Assembly: GCA_902773435.1 (NCBI GenBank)
Contig: CACYEN010000117.1
Coordinates: 1 to 60,751, forward strand
DNA length: 60,751 bases
Origin: an uncultured Lachnospiraceae bacterium
Lineage (GTDB): Bacteria; Bacillota; Clostridia; Lachnospirales; Lachnospiraceae
Direction of reading: 5' to 3'
The notes under the pieces were generated by a model, which ran no database searches, was not told the DNA's origin, and was given only the letters and a program-made list of their open reading frames with translations. Of this stretch, positions 16,793-24,111 are shown piece after piece. Within the stretch, counting starts at the first letter, position 1; the number at the start of each line of letters is the position of its first letter. The position numbers were made by a program, and so were the translations under genes.

Positions 16793-17692
16793 TCAGCGGA
16801 GTCCCTTCGCCCTGTTCTCCTCGAGCACCTGCTTCAAAGCCGCCATCCCCTCTTCGGACAGCTGGTTGAATGGCGCGCGGCAGGGGCCGACCGGATAGCC
16901 GAGCAGGTTCGCCGCCATCTTGATGATCGTGTTGGGATTGCCGTACTTCAGGACTGCGCCGAAGGATTCGACGCTCGCCTGGTAGCGCTCCGCGGCTTCC
17001 AGATCGCCGGCGACGAAGCAGTTGTAGATGCTCGCCATGGTGTGCGGATAGACGTTGGCGCGCCCGGCGATGCCGCCTGCGCCGCCCGCCTTCAGACACT
17101 TCAGGATGAGGCCGTCGTTGCCTGCCAGCACCGCAAAATCCTTACCTTTCGTCAGATCGATGTAGGCCTTCAGGTTGTCGAAATTCCCGGAGGAATCCTT
17201 CGCGCCCACGATGTTGTCGATCTCGGCGAGCCTCGCGACAGTCTCCGGCTCCAGCGCGTTCCCGGTGCGCATCGGGATGTTGTAGAGGACGATGGGCAGG
17301 TCCACGGCTTTCGCGACCGCCTCGTAGTGCGTGTAGAGCTCGTTCTGGCTCGCCTTCGCGAACGAGGGCGTGATGATGCTGAGCACATCCGCACCGGCCG
17401 CCTCGGCCATCTTGCTCTGCTCGATCGTCTCCTTCGTGGAGATGCAGCCCGTCCCGGCGTAGACCGGGACGCGGCCCGCCGTCTGGTCGATGACGGTCTT
17501 GAGGACCAGCTCCTTCTCCGCCCCGTTCAGGATGTAGCCCTCGCCGTTGGTGCCGAAGCAGAACAGCGCGTGCACCCCGTTCTCGATCTGCCTGTCGACC
17601 TGTCTGCGCAGCTCCTCCGTGTTGATGCTCTCGTCCTCGTACATCGGGGTGACGATCGGGGGGATAATTCCCCTGATTTCCGTCTTTTTCAT
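16793..17692 (-). CDS. DapA/NanA-family (dihydrodipicolinate synthase-like) aldolase
   Basis: A 299-residue class I aldolase with a TIM barrel. The Schiff-base lysine is in GAKDSSGNF, the catalytic tyrosine in VLYNIPMRTG and the pyruvate carboxylate loop in CFGTNGEGY (N where DapA has T, common in non-DapA members). Length is normal for the family. The ATG at 17692 is preceded by AAGGAAG, while the earlier in-frame codon at 17710 lies upstream of that site. It is the fourth gene of the acid-sugar operon. Family members condense or cleave pyruvate-type aldols (DapA, NanA, KDG and related); a catabolic retro-aldol step is inferred here because true DapA is rarely in such a cluster. Confidence 0.92.
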   Translation of the reverse strand: MKKTEIRGIIPPIVTPMYEDESINTEELRRQVDRQIENGVHALFCFGTNGEGYILNGAEKELVLKTVIDQTAGRVPVYAGTGCISTKETIEQSKMAEAAGADVLSIITPSFAKASQNELYTHYEAVAKAVDLPIVLYNIPMRTGNALEPETVARLAEIDNIVGAKDSSGNFDNLKAYIDLTKGKDFAVLAGNDGLILKCLKAGGAGGIAGRANVYPHTMASIYNCFVAGDLEAAERYQASVESFGAVLKYGNPNTIIKMAANLLGYPVGPCRAPFNQLSEEGMAALKQVLEENRAKGLR

Positions 17693-17778
17693 ACGTATCT
17701 TCCTTTCCACTGCAATATTTTACCGGTTGATCTTGCCATCGGCCGGTCCGTTTCCCGGCCCGTCCGCATCCTGTATCC

Positions 17779-19026
17779 TCACTGTGCCTGCCTGTACGGC
17801 CGGTACCTGCCGCCGAGCTCCGTCAGCAGGTCCTCGCCGCCGAAGCCTCCGGACTTCGTCAGGACAAATCTCTCTCTCCCGCGGTAAACGAACGAGGACA
17901 GGATCACCCCGGGGCTCACCTCCGCGAGCGGCTTCAGCCGGGTGACGCCCATCCGGCTCATCGAGTGGAAGAGCACGTCCCCGCCCGTCAGGAGAAGCAT
18001 CCGGTCCGGGCTCTCATCCAGCAGGCGGCTCACGAGATACCCGAGGGAATCCGCGATCGCCGCGCCGACTTCCCTGATCTCCATGCCGTGTTCCGCGCCC
18101 CACCCGGCGGCGGTCTCTTCGCCCGGCAGGTCGTTCGTGTCGATGATGAAGCTGTCATTTTCCCGGATCCGGTCGACCAGGCCCGCGATCCGCGCGTCTC
18201 CCTCCGGCGTCTGCAGGAAGTCCGTCAGCTTATCCCTGATCGGCAGGTTTTCATACCCGAATCCCGCGCCGCGCGCCCGGGCAACCTGCCTTCTCGTCAC
18301 CTCGTTCACGCTGCCGCACACGACGAGGAGGCCCTTCCGGCAGTCCGGAAGCTCTCTCCTGCCGCCGGAGAACCTGAACCTGGCGCCAAGGGAGGCCGCC
18401 AGGCCGGCGCACCCCGCCAGGAGGACCGTCCGGCCCTCGAGATCCAGGGCTCCCGTGATCGCTCCGATCCCGTCGTCCGTCTCCGCGTTGTAGACTACAA
18501 TCCCGCGAGGGGCCGCCTCCGGCATGTCCGCCGTCACAACCGGTGTGTCGGTCTGGCGCGCCAGAATCTCCGACACCTCAGAGCATGTCACCGGCTCAAA
18601 CGGATCCTTTCCGAAGACGCTCTCCGCCACTGGCACCCCGTCGACGTAGAGGACCCCGCCGCGCACCACCCGGCGCATCGCCGGAAATGCGGGCACAAAG
18701 TGGACCACGTCCCCGCCCGACGCGCGGAGGAGGGCACCCAGCTCGGCCCCGACATTTCCGCGGAGCGCGGAATCCGTCTTCTTGTAGATAAATGTGACCC
18801 CGCTTCGGACCGCGCGGCTCACGATATCCGCGATCCTCTCTCCCGCGGCCTCCGGCGTCATGTGGCGCGTCTCGGTATCGATGACGAGCACGCGGGCGTC
18901 CGACCCGGAAAAATCGCTGTCCGGATCGGCGGTCACGCTTGTCTCAGCTCCATTTTTAGCGAACTGTATCCCGGTGTCCAGGGCGCCGGTAAAATCGTCC
19001 GCGAGAACAAGCATATCGATTTTCAT
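17779..19026 (-). CDS. Four-carbon acid sugar kinase family protein (DUF1537, OtnK/DtnK-like)
   Basis: A 415-residue ATP-dependent kinase of the DUF1537 family. It starts MKIDMLVLADDFTGALD, the family signature, followed by the TRHMTPEAA and IYKKTDSALRGN segments of the N-terminal substrate domain; the C-terminal nucleotide domain contains TGGDVLFHSM and a late SGGFGGED loop. Known members phosphorylate D-threonate, D-erythronate or related acid sugars before oxidation by PdxA-like dehydrogenases, which fits the gene next door. The ribosome site is weak (GGGGTGG), with an 18-base gap from the PdxA-like gene, hinting at coupled translation. Confidence 0.93.
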   Translation of the reverse strand: MKIDMLVLADDFTGALDTGIQFAKNGAETSVTADPDSDFSGSDARVLVIDTETRHMTPEAAGERIADIVSRAVRSGVTFIYKKTDSALRGNVGAELGALLRASGGDVVHFVPAFPAMRRVVRGGVLYVDGVPVAESVFGKDPFEPVTCSEVSEILARQTDTPVVTADMPEAAPRGIVVYNAETDDGIGAITGALDLEGRTVLLAGCAGLAASLGARFRFSGGRRELPDCRKGLLVVCGSVNEVTRRQVARARGAGFGYENLPIRDKLTDFLQTPEGDARIAGLVDRIRENDSFIIDTNDLPGEETAAGWGAEHGMEIREVGAAIADSLGYLVSRLLDESPDRMLLLTGGDVLFHSMSRMGVTRLKPLAEVSPGVILSSFVYRGRERFVLTKSGGFGGEDLLTELGGRYRPYRQAQ

Positions 19027-19044
19027 AAGGCCACCCCGCTTCTG

Positions 19045-20160
19045 TCAGTTCGCCGCCTCCGCCTTCGCGTTCGCGGCACGGATCGCGTAATCCATAGCGT
19101 TCACGAGACTGATATCGCTCGCGCTTCCGTCCCCGGCGCGGTCCTCTCCGGTCCCGTGGTCCACGGATGCGCGGATCACAGGAAGGCCGAGGGTCACGTT
19201 CACTCCGGAGACCGCGTCCCATTTCTTCAGCTCCTGGTTGTAGACAAAACCCTTCACCTTGAGGGGGATATGCCCCTGGTCGTGGTACATGGCCACCACG
19301 ATATCGTACCAGCCGCCGAGCGCCTTGGAAAAGATCGTGTCGGGCGGAGTCGGGGCCCTGTCAGGGATATTGATGCCCTCCGCGAGCGCTTCGTCGATCG
19401 CGGGCTGGATCTCGTCGATCTCCTCGCGGCCGAACATGCCGTTCTCGCCGCAGTGCGGGTTGAGGCCGGCCACGCCGATCTTCGGCTCCCTGATTCCCAG
19501 CGTCCTGCAGCCCTCGTTCGCGATGCGGATGCACTCCAGAACACGGGCCTTCTTCACGCGGTCACAGGCCTCCCTCAGGGAGACGTGCGTCGACACGTGC
19601 ACGACGCGCAGGTTCTCGTGCGCGAGCATCATGGTGTACTTCTTCGTGTGCGTGAAATCCGCGTAGATCTCGGTGTGGCCCGAATAGTGATGCCCGGCCA
19701 TGTTCATGTGGTTCTTGTTCAGGGCGTTCGTGACGGTCGCGTCGATCTCGCCGTCCATCGCCAGCTCGATGACCTTCTTCACGTACTGAAACGCGCAGTC
19801 GCCGCACATGATCATGCTCTCATCGTAGGCGTCTTCCAGCTCCTCCTTCGGCATGGTCTTCTCAAGCCCGGGCCTGTCCTTCAGGTAGAGCCGCTTGCTG
19901 ATGTCGATGAGGCCCATGTCGTACACGTCTATGGTGCCGTACTCGAAGAGGGCCTCACTCACTTCCTTAACGGGATGGATCGTGAGCCGTTCCGCGCCCG
20001 GCACGACCTTCTTCGCCTCCTCGAGACAGACGGCGTCGCCGACGATCAGGGGACGGCATTTTTCATAGATCTCCGGTCTCATCAGGGCTTTGACGGACAG
20101 CTCCGGCCCGTTTCCGGAGGGATCGCCCATCGTTATTCCGAGAATTGGTCTTAAACTCAT
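19045..20160 (-). CDS. PdxA-family 4-phospho-acid sugar dehydrogenase (PdxA2-like)
   Basis: A 371-residue NAD-dependent oxidative decarboxylase-like enzyme of the PdxA family. It opens with GITMGDPSGNGPEL, and carries HHYSGHTE (metal His), NPHCGENGMFGREE and MYHDQGHIPLK, all family hallmarks. In D-threonate catabolism the DUF1537 kinase product is oxidised by such a PdxA2 enzyme to a DHAP-like product and CO2. It is somewhat longer than classic PdxA (about 330), with the extra residues in the middle. Being next to DUF1537 and not in a pyridoxal pathway, it is catabolic rather than a vitamin B6 enzyme; this is an inference from context. Confidence 0.93.
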   Translation of the reverse strand: MSLRPILGITMGDPSGNGPELSVKALMRPEIYEKCRPLIVGDAVCLEEAKKVVPGAERLTIHPVKEVSEALFEYGTIDVYDMGLIDISKRLYLKDRPGLEKTMPKEELEDAYDESMIMCGDCAFQYVKKVIELAMDGEIDATVTNALNKNHMNMAGHHYSGHTEIYADFTHTKKYTMMLAHENLRVVHVSTHVSLREACDRVKKARVLECIRIANEGCRTLGIREPKIGVAGLNPHCGENGMFGREEIDEIQPAIDEALAEGINIPDRAPTPPDTIFSKALGGWYDIVVAMYHDQGHIPLKVKGFVYNQELKKWDAVSGVNVTLGLPVIRASVDHGTGEDRAGDGSASDISLVNAMDYAIRAANAKAEAAN

Positions 20161-20203
20161 CGCGTCTTCTCCTTTATCTGAATCTTTATTGATGACGTCT
20201 CTC

Positions 20204-21361
20204 CTACCTGAGAACCTTCAGGTAGATCTCCCGGATATCCTCCGCCGTCAGCTCCCGGCGGTTGTTGACGAGCAGGCGGGTCTGGGCGCTTCCGCTCGCG
20301 ACGAGGAAATCGAGGTCCTCCATCTTCACCCCGAAGGAGCTCAGATCCGTCGGAATGTCCGTCACCTTCACGATATCCGCGATCTGGTCGATGACGTAGC
20401 GGGCCTTCTCGAGTTCGCTCTTCCCGTAAAGCTCGGGGGCAATGGCGTCGCAGAGCCCGGCGAGCTGCGCCTTGCAGGCTTCCAGGTTGTACTCCATGAC
20501 ATGGGCAAAGAGAATGGCGTTGGAGACGCCGTGGGCGATGTGGTATTTCCCTCCGAGCGGGTAGGACAGCGCGTGCACCGCAGTGGTGCCGCTGCCGGTG
20601 ATCGCGACTCCCCCGTAGAAGGCGCCGAGCATCATGGCGCTCTTCGCCTCCCTGTCGTCCGGATTCTCATAGGCCCTGCGGATGTTCGCGAAGATGAGCT
20701 TTGCCCCGGCCAGCGCGTAGGTGTCGCTGAGCGGCGTCGCCTTCTTCGACGTATAGCACTCCACGACGTGGGCGAGCGCGTCCACGCCCGTCGCGGCCAC
20801 GATGTGTTTTGGAAGCGACGCGATCGTGCGCGGGTCGAGCAGCACGTAATCGGGGATCATGGCGTCGTTGACGATGCCCTTCTTGGTCTCCTCCTCCGGG
20901 ATCGCCACGATCGCGTTGCAGGTCGCCTCGGCGCCCGTCCCGCAGGTCGTGGGGATCATGGCAGTGCGTATGTATTTCCTCGCGAGGGAAGGATCCTTGA
21001 GGAGGTCCCTGATCGTGTAGGGGGCTCCTTTGAGAAGGGAGGCCAGTTTCGCGGCGTCCATCACGCTGCCGCCGCCCATGGCGACGATGAAATCGCCCTC
21101 GGCCTCCTCCGCCTCCGCGAGCACCTTCTCGACATCCGTGTACGCGGGCTCCGCCTTCAGGTCGTCGAAGACAGAGAAGCGGACCCCTGCCGCCGTGAGC
21201 TCGTCCGTGAGAAGCTTGAGAAGTCCCGTCGCGACGATCCCGCGGTCCGTGAAAACCAGGACGGACGAGGCATTTTCCTTTCGGATGATCTCACCGATCT
21301 TACCTATGCTTCCCTCCCCCGCGCTGACGCTGGGCGGGATCTTGATCTGACACACTGCCAT
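20204..21361 (-). CDS. Iron-containing alcohol dehydrogenase
   Basis: A 385-residue group III (Fe-dependent) dehydrogenase. The dinucleotide-binding GGGSVMDAAK motif is at about 93-102, and the metal ligands are in the DALAHVVECYTS and SNAILFAHVMEYN segments (Asp/His/His). The TTCGTGAEAT stretch is the usual Fe-ADH signature. A start ATG follows AAAGGAGG. It is the first gene of the acid-sugar operon behind promoter 21400-21428 and is likely to oxidise a hydroxy acid or reduce an aldehyde of the pathway. The substrate is not predictable. Confidence 0.93.
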   Translation of the reverse strand: MAVCQIKIPPSVSAGEGSIGKIGEIIRKENASSVLVFTDRGIVATGLLKLLTDELTAAGVRFSVFDDLKAEPAYTDVEKVLAEAEEAEGDFIVAMGGGSVMDAAKLASLLKGAPYTIRDLLKDPSLARKYIRTAMIPTTCGTGAEATCNAIVAIPEEETKKGIVNDAMIPDYVLLDPRTIASLPKHIVAATGVDALAHVVECYTSKKATPLSDTYALAGAKLIFANIRRAYENPDDREAKSAMMLGAFYGGVAITGSGTTAVHALSYPLGGKYHIAHGVSNAILFAHVMEYNLEACKAQLAGLCDAIAPELYGKSELEKARYVIDQIADIVKVTDIPTDLSSFGVKMEDLDFLVASGSAQTRLLVNNRRELTAEDIREIYLKVLR

Positions 21362-21399
21362 AGTCGGAGTCCTCCTTTATTGGTGTATGATGTAAGTTC

Positions 21400-21428
21400 A
21401 TAATAGAACCTGAAATTTCTTTTCGCAA
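21400..21428 (-). promoter_or_regulatory. Promoter of the ADH-PdxA-kinase-aldolase operon
   Basis: Minus-strand TTGCGA (21423-21428), 17-base spacer, TATTAT (21400-21405), about 40 bases before the ADH start. The operator at 21439-21453 sits just upstream of the -35 box, about 53 bases from the expected transcription start, which fits activation. Confidence 0.65.
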
Positions 21429-21438
21429 GGCAAGGTCT

Positions 21439-21453
21439 GTTTCGTTTTGAAAC
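21439..21453. promoter_or_regulatory. Operator GTTTC-GTTTT-GAAAC between ADH and the PrpR-like gene
   Basis: A perfect 5-bp inverted repeat with a five-base spacer. It matches the core at 16640-16654 (13/15) and partly that at 16725-16739. It lies in the shared divergent region of the operon and the regulator gene, where an autoregulatory site is expected. Confidence 0.65.
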
Positions 21454-21495
21454 TCGCAGGGCCGGATTTTCTCCCCGCTGCCCGTGAGAACTGTC

Positions 21496-21524
21496 TTGTT
21501 TTTCTGTGTCACATCGGTTATTCT
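21496..21524 (+). promoter_or_regulatory. Promoter of the PrpR-like regulator gene
   Basis: TTGTTT (21496-21501), 17-base spacer, TATTCT (21519-21524), about 30 bases upstream of the ATG at 21556, which has CAAGGAGG before it. It is divergent to the ADH promoter and about 70 bases from it. Confidence 0.55.
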
Positions 21525-21555
21525 GTTTTATATTAAAACACAAGGAGGCAGTTTT

Positions 21556-23361
21556 ATGAAAACCTCGCTTCTTTCAGAGATGGAGAACAGGAAGGTAAGA
21601 ATTCTGGGGATCGCCCCCTACAGCGGCATGAAATCGATCCTGGAACAGTTCGCCTCCCAGAGAGAAGACGTCGAACTGACCGTCTTCGTCGGCGACCTCG
21701 ACCAGGGCGTCAATATCGCAATGAGCAGCATCCAGAGCAACTACGACGTCCTCCTCTCGCGCGGGGGCACCGCCCAGATGCTGGAGCGCGAATCCTCCCT
21801 GCCCGTCGTGGAGGTGGAGATCTCGATCTACGACATCCTGCGCGCGATCAAGCTCGCCGAAAACTACTCCGAGCACTGGGCGATCGTCGGCTTCCCCAAC
21901 ATCACCGCCGGCGTGCACTCGCTGTGCGAGCTCATGCAGTACAGCCCTGAGGTCTATACCATCCACAACCGGGCGGAGGCCTCAGAGACGCTCGCGCACC
22001 TCAAGGAGGATGGCGTCTCGATGGTGCTCTGCGACATGGTCACCTACACCACCGCCCAGACCATGGAAATGAACGCCATCCTGATCACCTCCGGCATGGA
22101 GAGCGTCTCCGCCGCGCTCGACGAAGCCGTGAGACTGTACCGGACGTGCAGCAGCATGATGGCGGAGAGGCGGTTCTATCAGGACATCCTGCGCGAATCC
22201 GACCTGCAGATCCTCGTCATGAAGGAGAACGGCGAGGTGATCTTCACCACCGTGGACGACAGCCGCCGGGACGAGCTCATCGCCCTGCTCTCCCCGGAGA
22301 TACCGGACGTCATACGGCGCAGCGTGACCAAGTTCTTCAAGAACGTCGACGGCACGCTCTACGCCTGCGTCTGCCGCAGCCTCACCTTCGACGGCAGAAG
22401 CTGTGCCGTCTTCTACCTGACCAGCAGCTCCGTGCCCATCATTTCCGGAAAATACGGGATCCAGTACTCCTCCCAGAAGGAGACGGAGGATGTGTTCTTC
22501 AACAACATCTACAACGTGACCAATATCGATACGGACAAGCTCAACGAGGTGTCCTTCCCCGTGCTCCTCGCGGGCGAGCCGGGCACCGGAAAGGAGCAGG
22601 CGGCGCGGATGATCTATTCCAGGAGCCTCCTGAAGGACCATCCCCTCATCACGATCAGCTGCCACCTGCTCAACGAGCGCAGCTGGAATTTCCTCATCAA
22701 CCACTACAACTCGCCGTTCAACGACAACGACAACACGATCTTCCTGAAAAATGTCACCGCGCTGTCGACGGAGCGCTTCCAGCACCTTCTCTCCACCATC
22801 GTGGATACCAGCCTGTGCAAGCGCAACCGCGTGATCTTCTCCTGCGACTGTCTCCCGGGGGAGACGATCCCGAGGGAGGCGGTCCCGCTCGTCAACCTGC
22901 TCTCCTGCGTCACCTACTACCTGAAGCCGACGAGGGAGCGGTCGGACGACCTCCAGACCCTCTGCGCCCTGTACCTGAATTCGCTCAACCAGTCCATGGC
23001 GAACCAGATCATCGGGCTCGAGCCGGACGCGCTCCGGCAGCTCCAGGAGTACGACTGGCCGTACAACTACATGCAGTTCAAGCGGATTTTAAGCGAGCTC
23101 GCGCTCATCACCCGGACACCCTATATCCTCGCGGACGACGTGCAGGCGCTTCTTGAAAAAGAGCGCGGCCTCGCCGCCCCGGGCGGCGGCACCGCTGCCC
23201 GCTCATCGTCCGGCAGCGTCAGCCTGGACCTGATGAGGCCGCTCAGCGAAATCACCATGGACATCGTGCACATCGTCCTGGCGGAGAAAGGCGGCAACCA
23301 GAGCGCGGCGGCGAAGCAGCTCGGGATCGGGCGCTCCACGCTGTGGAGATACCTGAAGTGA
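21556..23361 (+). CDS. PrpR-like transcriptional regulator with a degenerate AAA+ domain
   Basis: A 601-residue protein built like a sigma-54 activator. Residues about 10-190 are a PrpR_N sensor domain (RILGIAPYSGM, LLSRGGTAQ, ILITSGMESV). A PAS-like spacer follows (about 205-315). The AAA+ region keeps a Walker A (GEPGTGKEQ, near 340), but the GAFTGA loop is absent and Walker B reads TIFLKNV instead of an acidic LFLDE. A Fis-type HTH closes the protein (GGNQSAAAKQLGIG, about 577-590). Without GAFTGA it cannot contact sigma-54 in the usual way, and its promoters look sigma-70-like. It is divergent to its presumed target operon. I chose the ATG at 21556 for its AGGAGG site. Confidence 0.88.
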   Translation: MKTSLLSEMENRKVRILGIAPYSGMKSILEQFASQREDVELTVFVGDLDQGVNIAMSSIQSNYDVLLSRGGTAQMLERESSLPVVEVEISIYDILRAIKLAENYSEHWAIVGFPNITAGVHSLCELMQYSPEVYTIHNRAEASETLAHLKEDGVSMVLCDMVTYTTAQTMEMNAILITSGMESVSAALDEAVRLYRTCSSMMAERRFYQDILRESDLQILVMKENGEVIFTTVDDSRRDELIALLSPEIPDVIRRSVTKFFKNVDGTLYACVCRSLTFDGRSCAVFYLTSSSVPIISGKYGIQYSSQKETEDVFFNNIYNVTNIDTDKLNEVSFPVLLAGEPGTGKEQAARMIYSRSLLKDHPLITISCHLLNERSWNFLINHYNSPFNDNDNTIFLKNVTALSTERFQHLLSTIVDTSLCKRNRVIFSCDCLPGETIPREAVPLVNLLSCVTYYLKPTRERSDDLQTLCALYLNSLNQSMANQIIGLEPDALRQLQEYDWPYNYMQFKRILSELALITRTPYILADDVQALLEKERGLAAPGGGTAARSSSGSVSLDLMRPLSEITMDIVHIVLAEKGGNQSAAAKQLGIGRSTLWRYLK

Positions 23362-23375
23362 CGGCTGCCGTCACT
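23357..23375. terminator. Short perfect hairpin holding both convergent stop codons
   Basis: AGTGACGG-CTG-CCGTCACT: an 8-bp perfect stem with three-base loop. The TGA stop of the PrpR-like gene (23359-23361) lies in one arm and the TGA of the response regulator (minus strand, 23371-23373) in the other. No U-run is present, so it is a hairpin rather than a strong intrinsic terminator. Confidence 0.55.
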
Positions 23376-24111
23376 CCTGATGTTCGGAAGGGGGATATCC
23401 GAAGGTCTTCTTGAAGGATTTGCTGAAATGAAACGGATCGGTATACCCGACCGCCTCCGCGACCGAGACGACGGTAGCGGAGGGGTTCTTCAGCAGCTGG
23501 CGGGCTATGTTCATCCGGTACTCCCGGATGTAGGTGGAGGGCGTGCAGCCCTCCACCTTGCTGAAGACCTTTGTCAGATAGGACGCCGAAAAGCCCAGAT
23601 TCGACGCGAGCAGATTGAGGGAGATATCCTTCGCGTAGTTGTTCCGGACATAGGTTTTAACAAGGGACGTGATCTCCTCGGCCGTGAGGGTTTCTTCCCT
23701 GCCGGAGGAGAGGGCGTCCCCGCCCTCCGCGACAGCCCGGAGTTCGATTCCGCGCAGCAGTTTCATCAGCTCCTCCGTGTCGACGGGTTTGAGCAGATAG
23801 TCCACCACGTCCGCCCGGAGAGCCGCCCGGGCAAAATCAAAATCCGCGTATCCCGTCAGGATGACGCAGCGGACGTCCGGTTCCGCCTCATGAATCCGGC
23901 TCACCAGCTCGATCCCGTCCATCAGGGGCATGGAGATGTCGGTAAATACCAGGTCCGGCGCATTTTTCGAGATATATTCCCAGGCGTCCTCCCCGTTGTA
24001 GAAGATCTCATCCACCTGAAACGCGGGATTCTCTTCGATGTGTTTCGCGATATTGCCCGCCAGTCTCTTCTCGTCTTCCACGACTACCGTATGAATCGTC
24101 ACCTTACTCAT
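23371..24111 (-). CDS. YesN-type response regulator with AraC output domain
   Basis: A 246-residue regulator. The receiver domain (about 1-120) has the acidic pocket near VVVEDEKR, the phosphoacceptor D58 in VFTDISMP and the late Lys in LLKPVD. The C-terminal AraC-type DNA-binding domain (about 145-245) contains two helix-turn-helix units (INLLASNLGFS-like and VAEAVGYTDPFHFSKSFKK). It overlaps the kinase gene by eight bases. In Firmicutes such pairs control nearby sugar transporters, here likely the CUT1 importer divergently transcribed from 26254. Confidence 0.95.
   Translation of the reverse strand: MSKVTIHTVVVEDEKRLAGNIAKHIEENPAFQVDEIFYNGEDAWEYISKNAPDLVFTDISMPLMDGIELVSRIHEAEPDVRCVILTGYADFDFARAALRADVVDYLLKPVDTEELMKLLRGIELRAVAEGGDALSSGREETLTAEEITSLVKTYVRNNYAKDISLNLLASNLGFSASYLTKVFSKVEGCTPSTYIREYRMNIARQLLKNPSATVVSVAEAVGYTDPFHFSKSFKKTFGYPPSEHQE

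Noticed and set aside
16793-17692. Calling the aldolase a biosynthetic DapA
   Set aside because: It lies in a catabolic operon with transporter and kinase, and has the GTNGE rather than GTTGE loop; only the family name is safe.
17965-20154. A 729-residue open frame on the plus strand, and others at 13306-14979 and 24173-25513
   Set aside because: They lie opposite clear enzyme, transporter and kinase genes, and their translations (rich in Arg, His, Asp) resemble no protein.
21361-21556. A sigma-54 promoter (-24/-12) for the ADH operon
   Set aside because: I did not see a clear GG-N10-GC element, whereas standard -35/-10 boxes with 17-base spacers are present. The regulator lacks GAFTGA.
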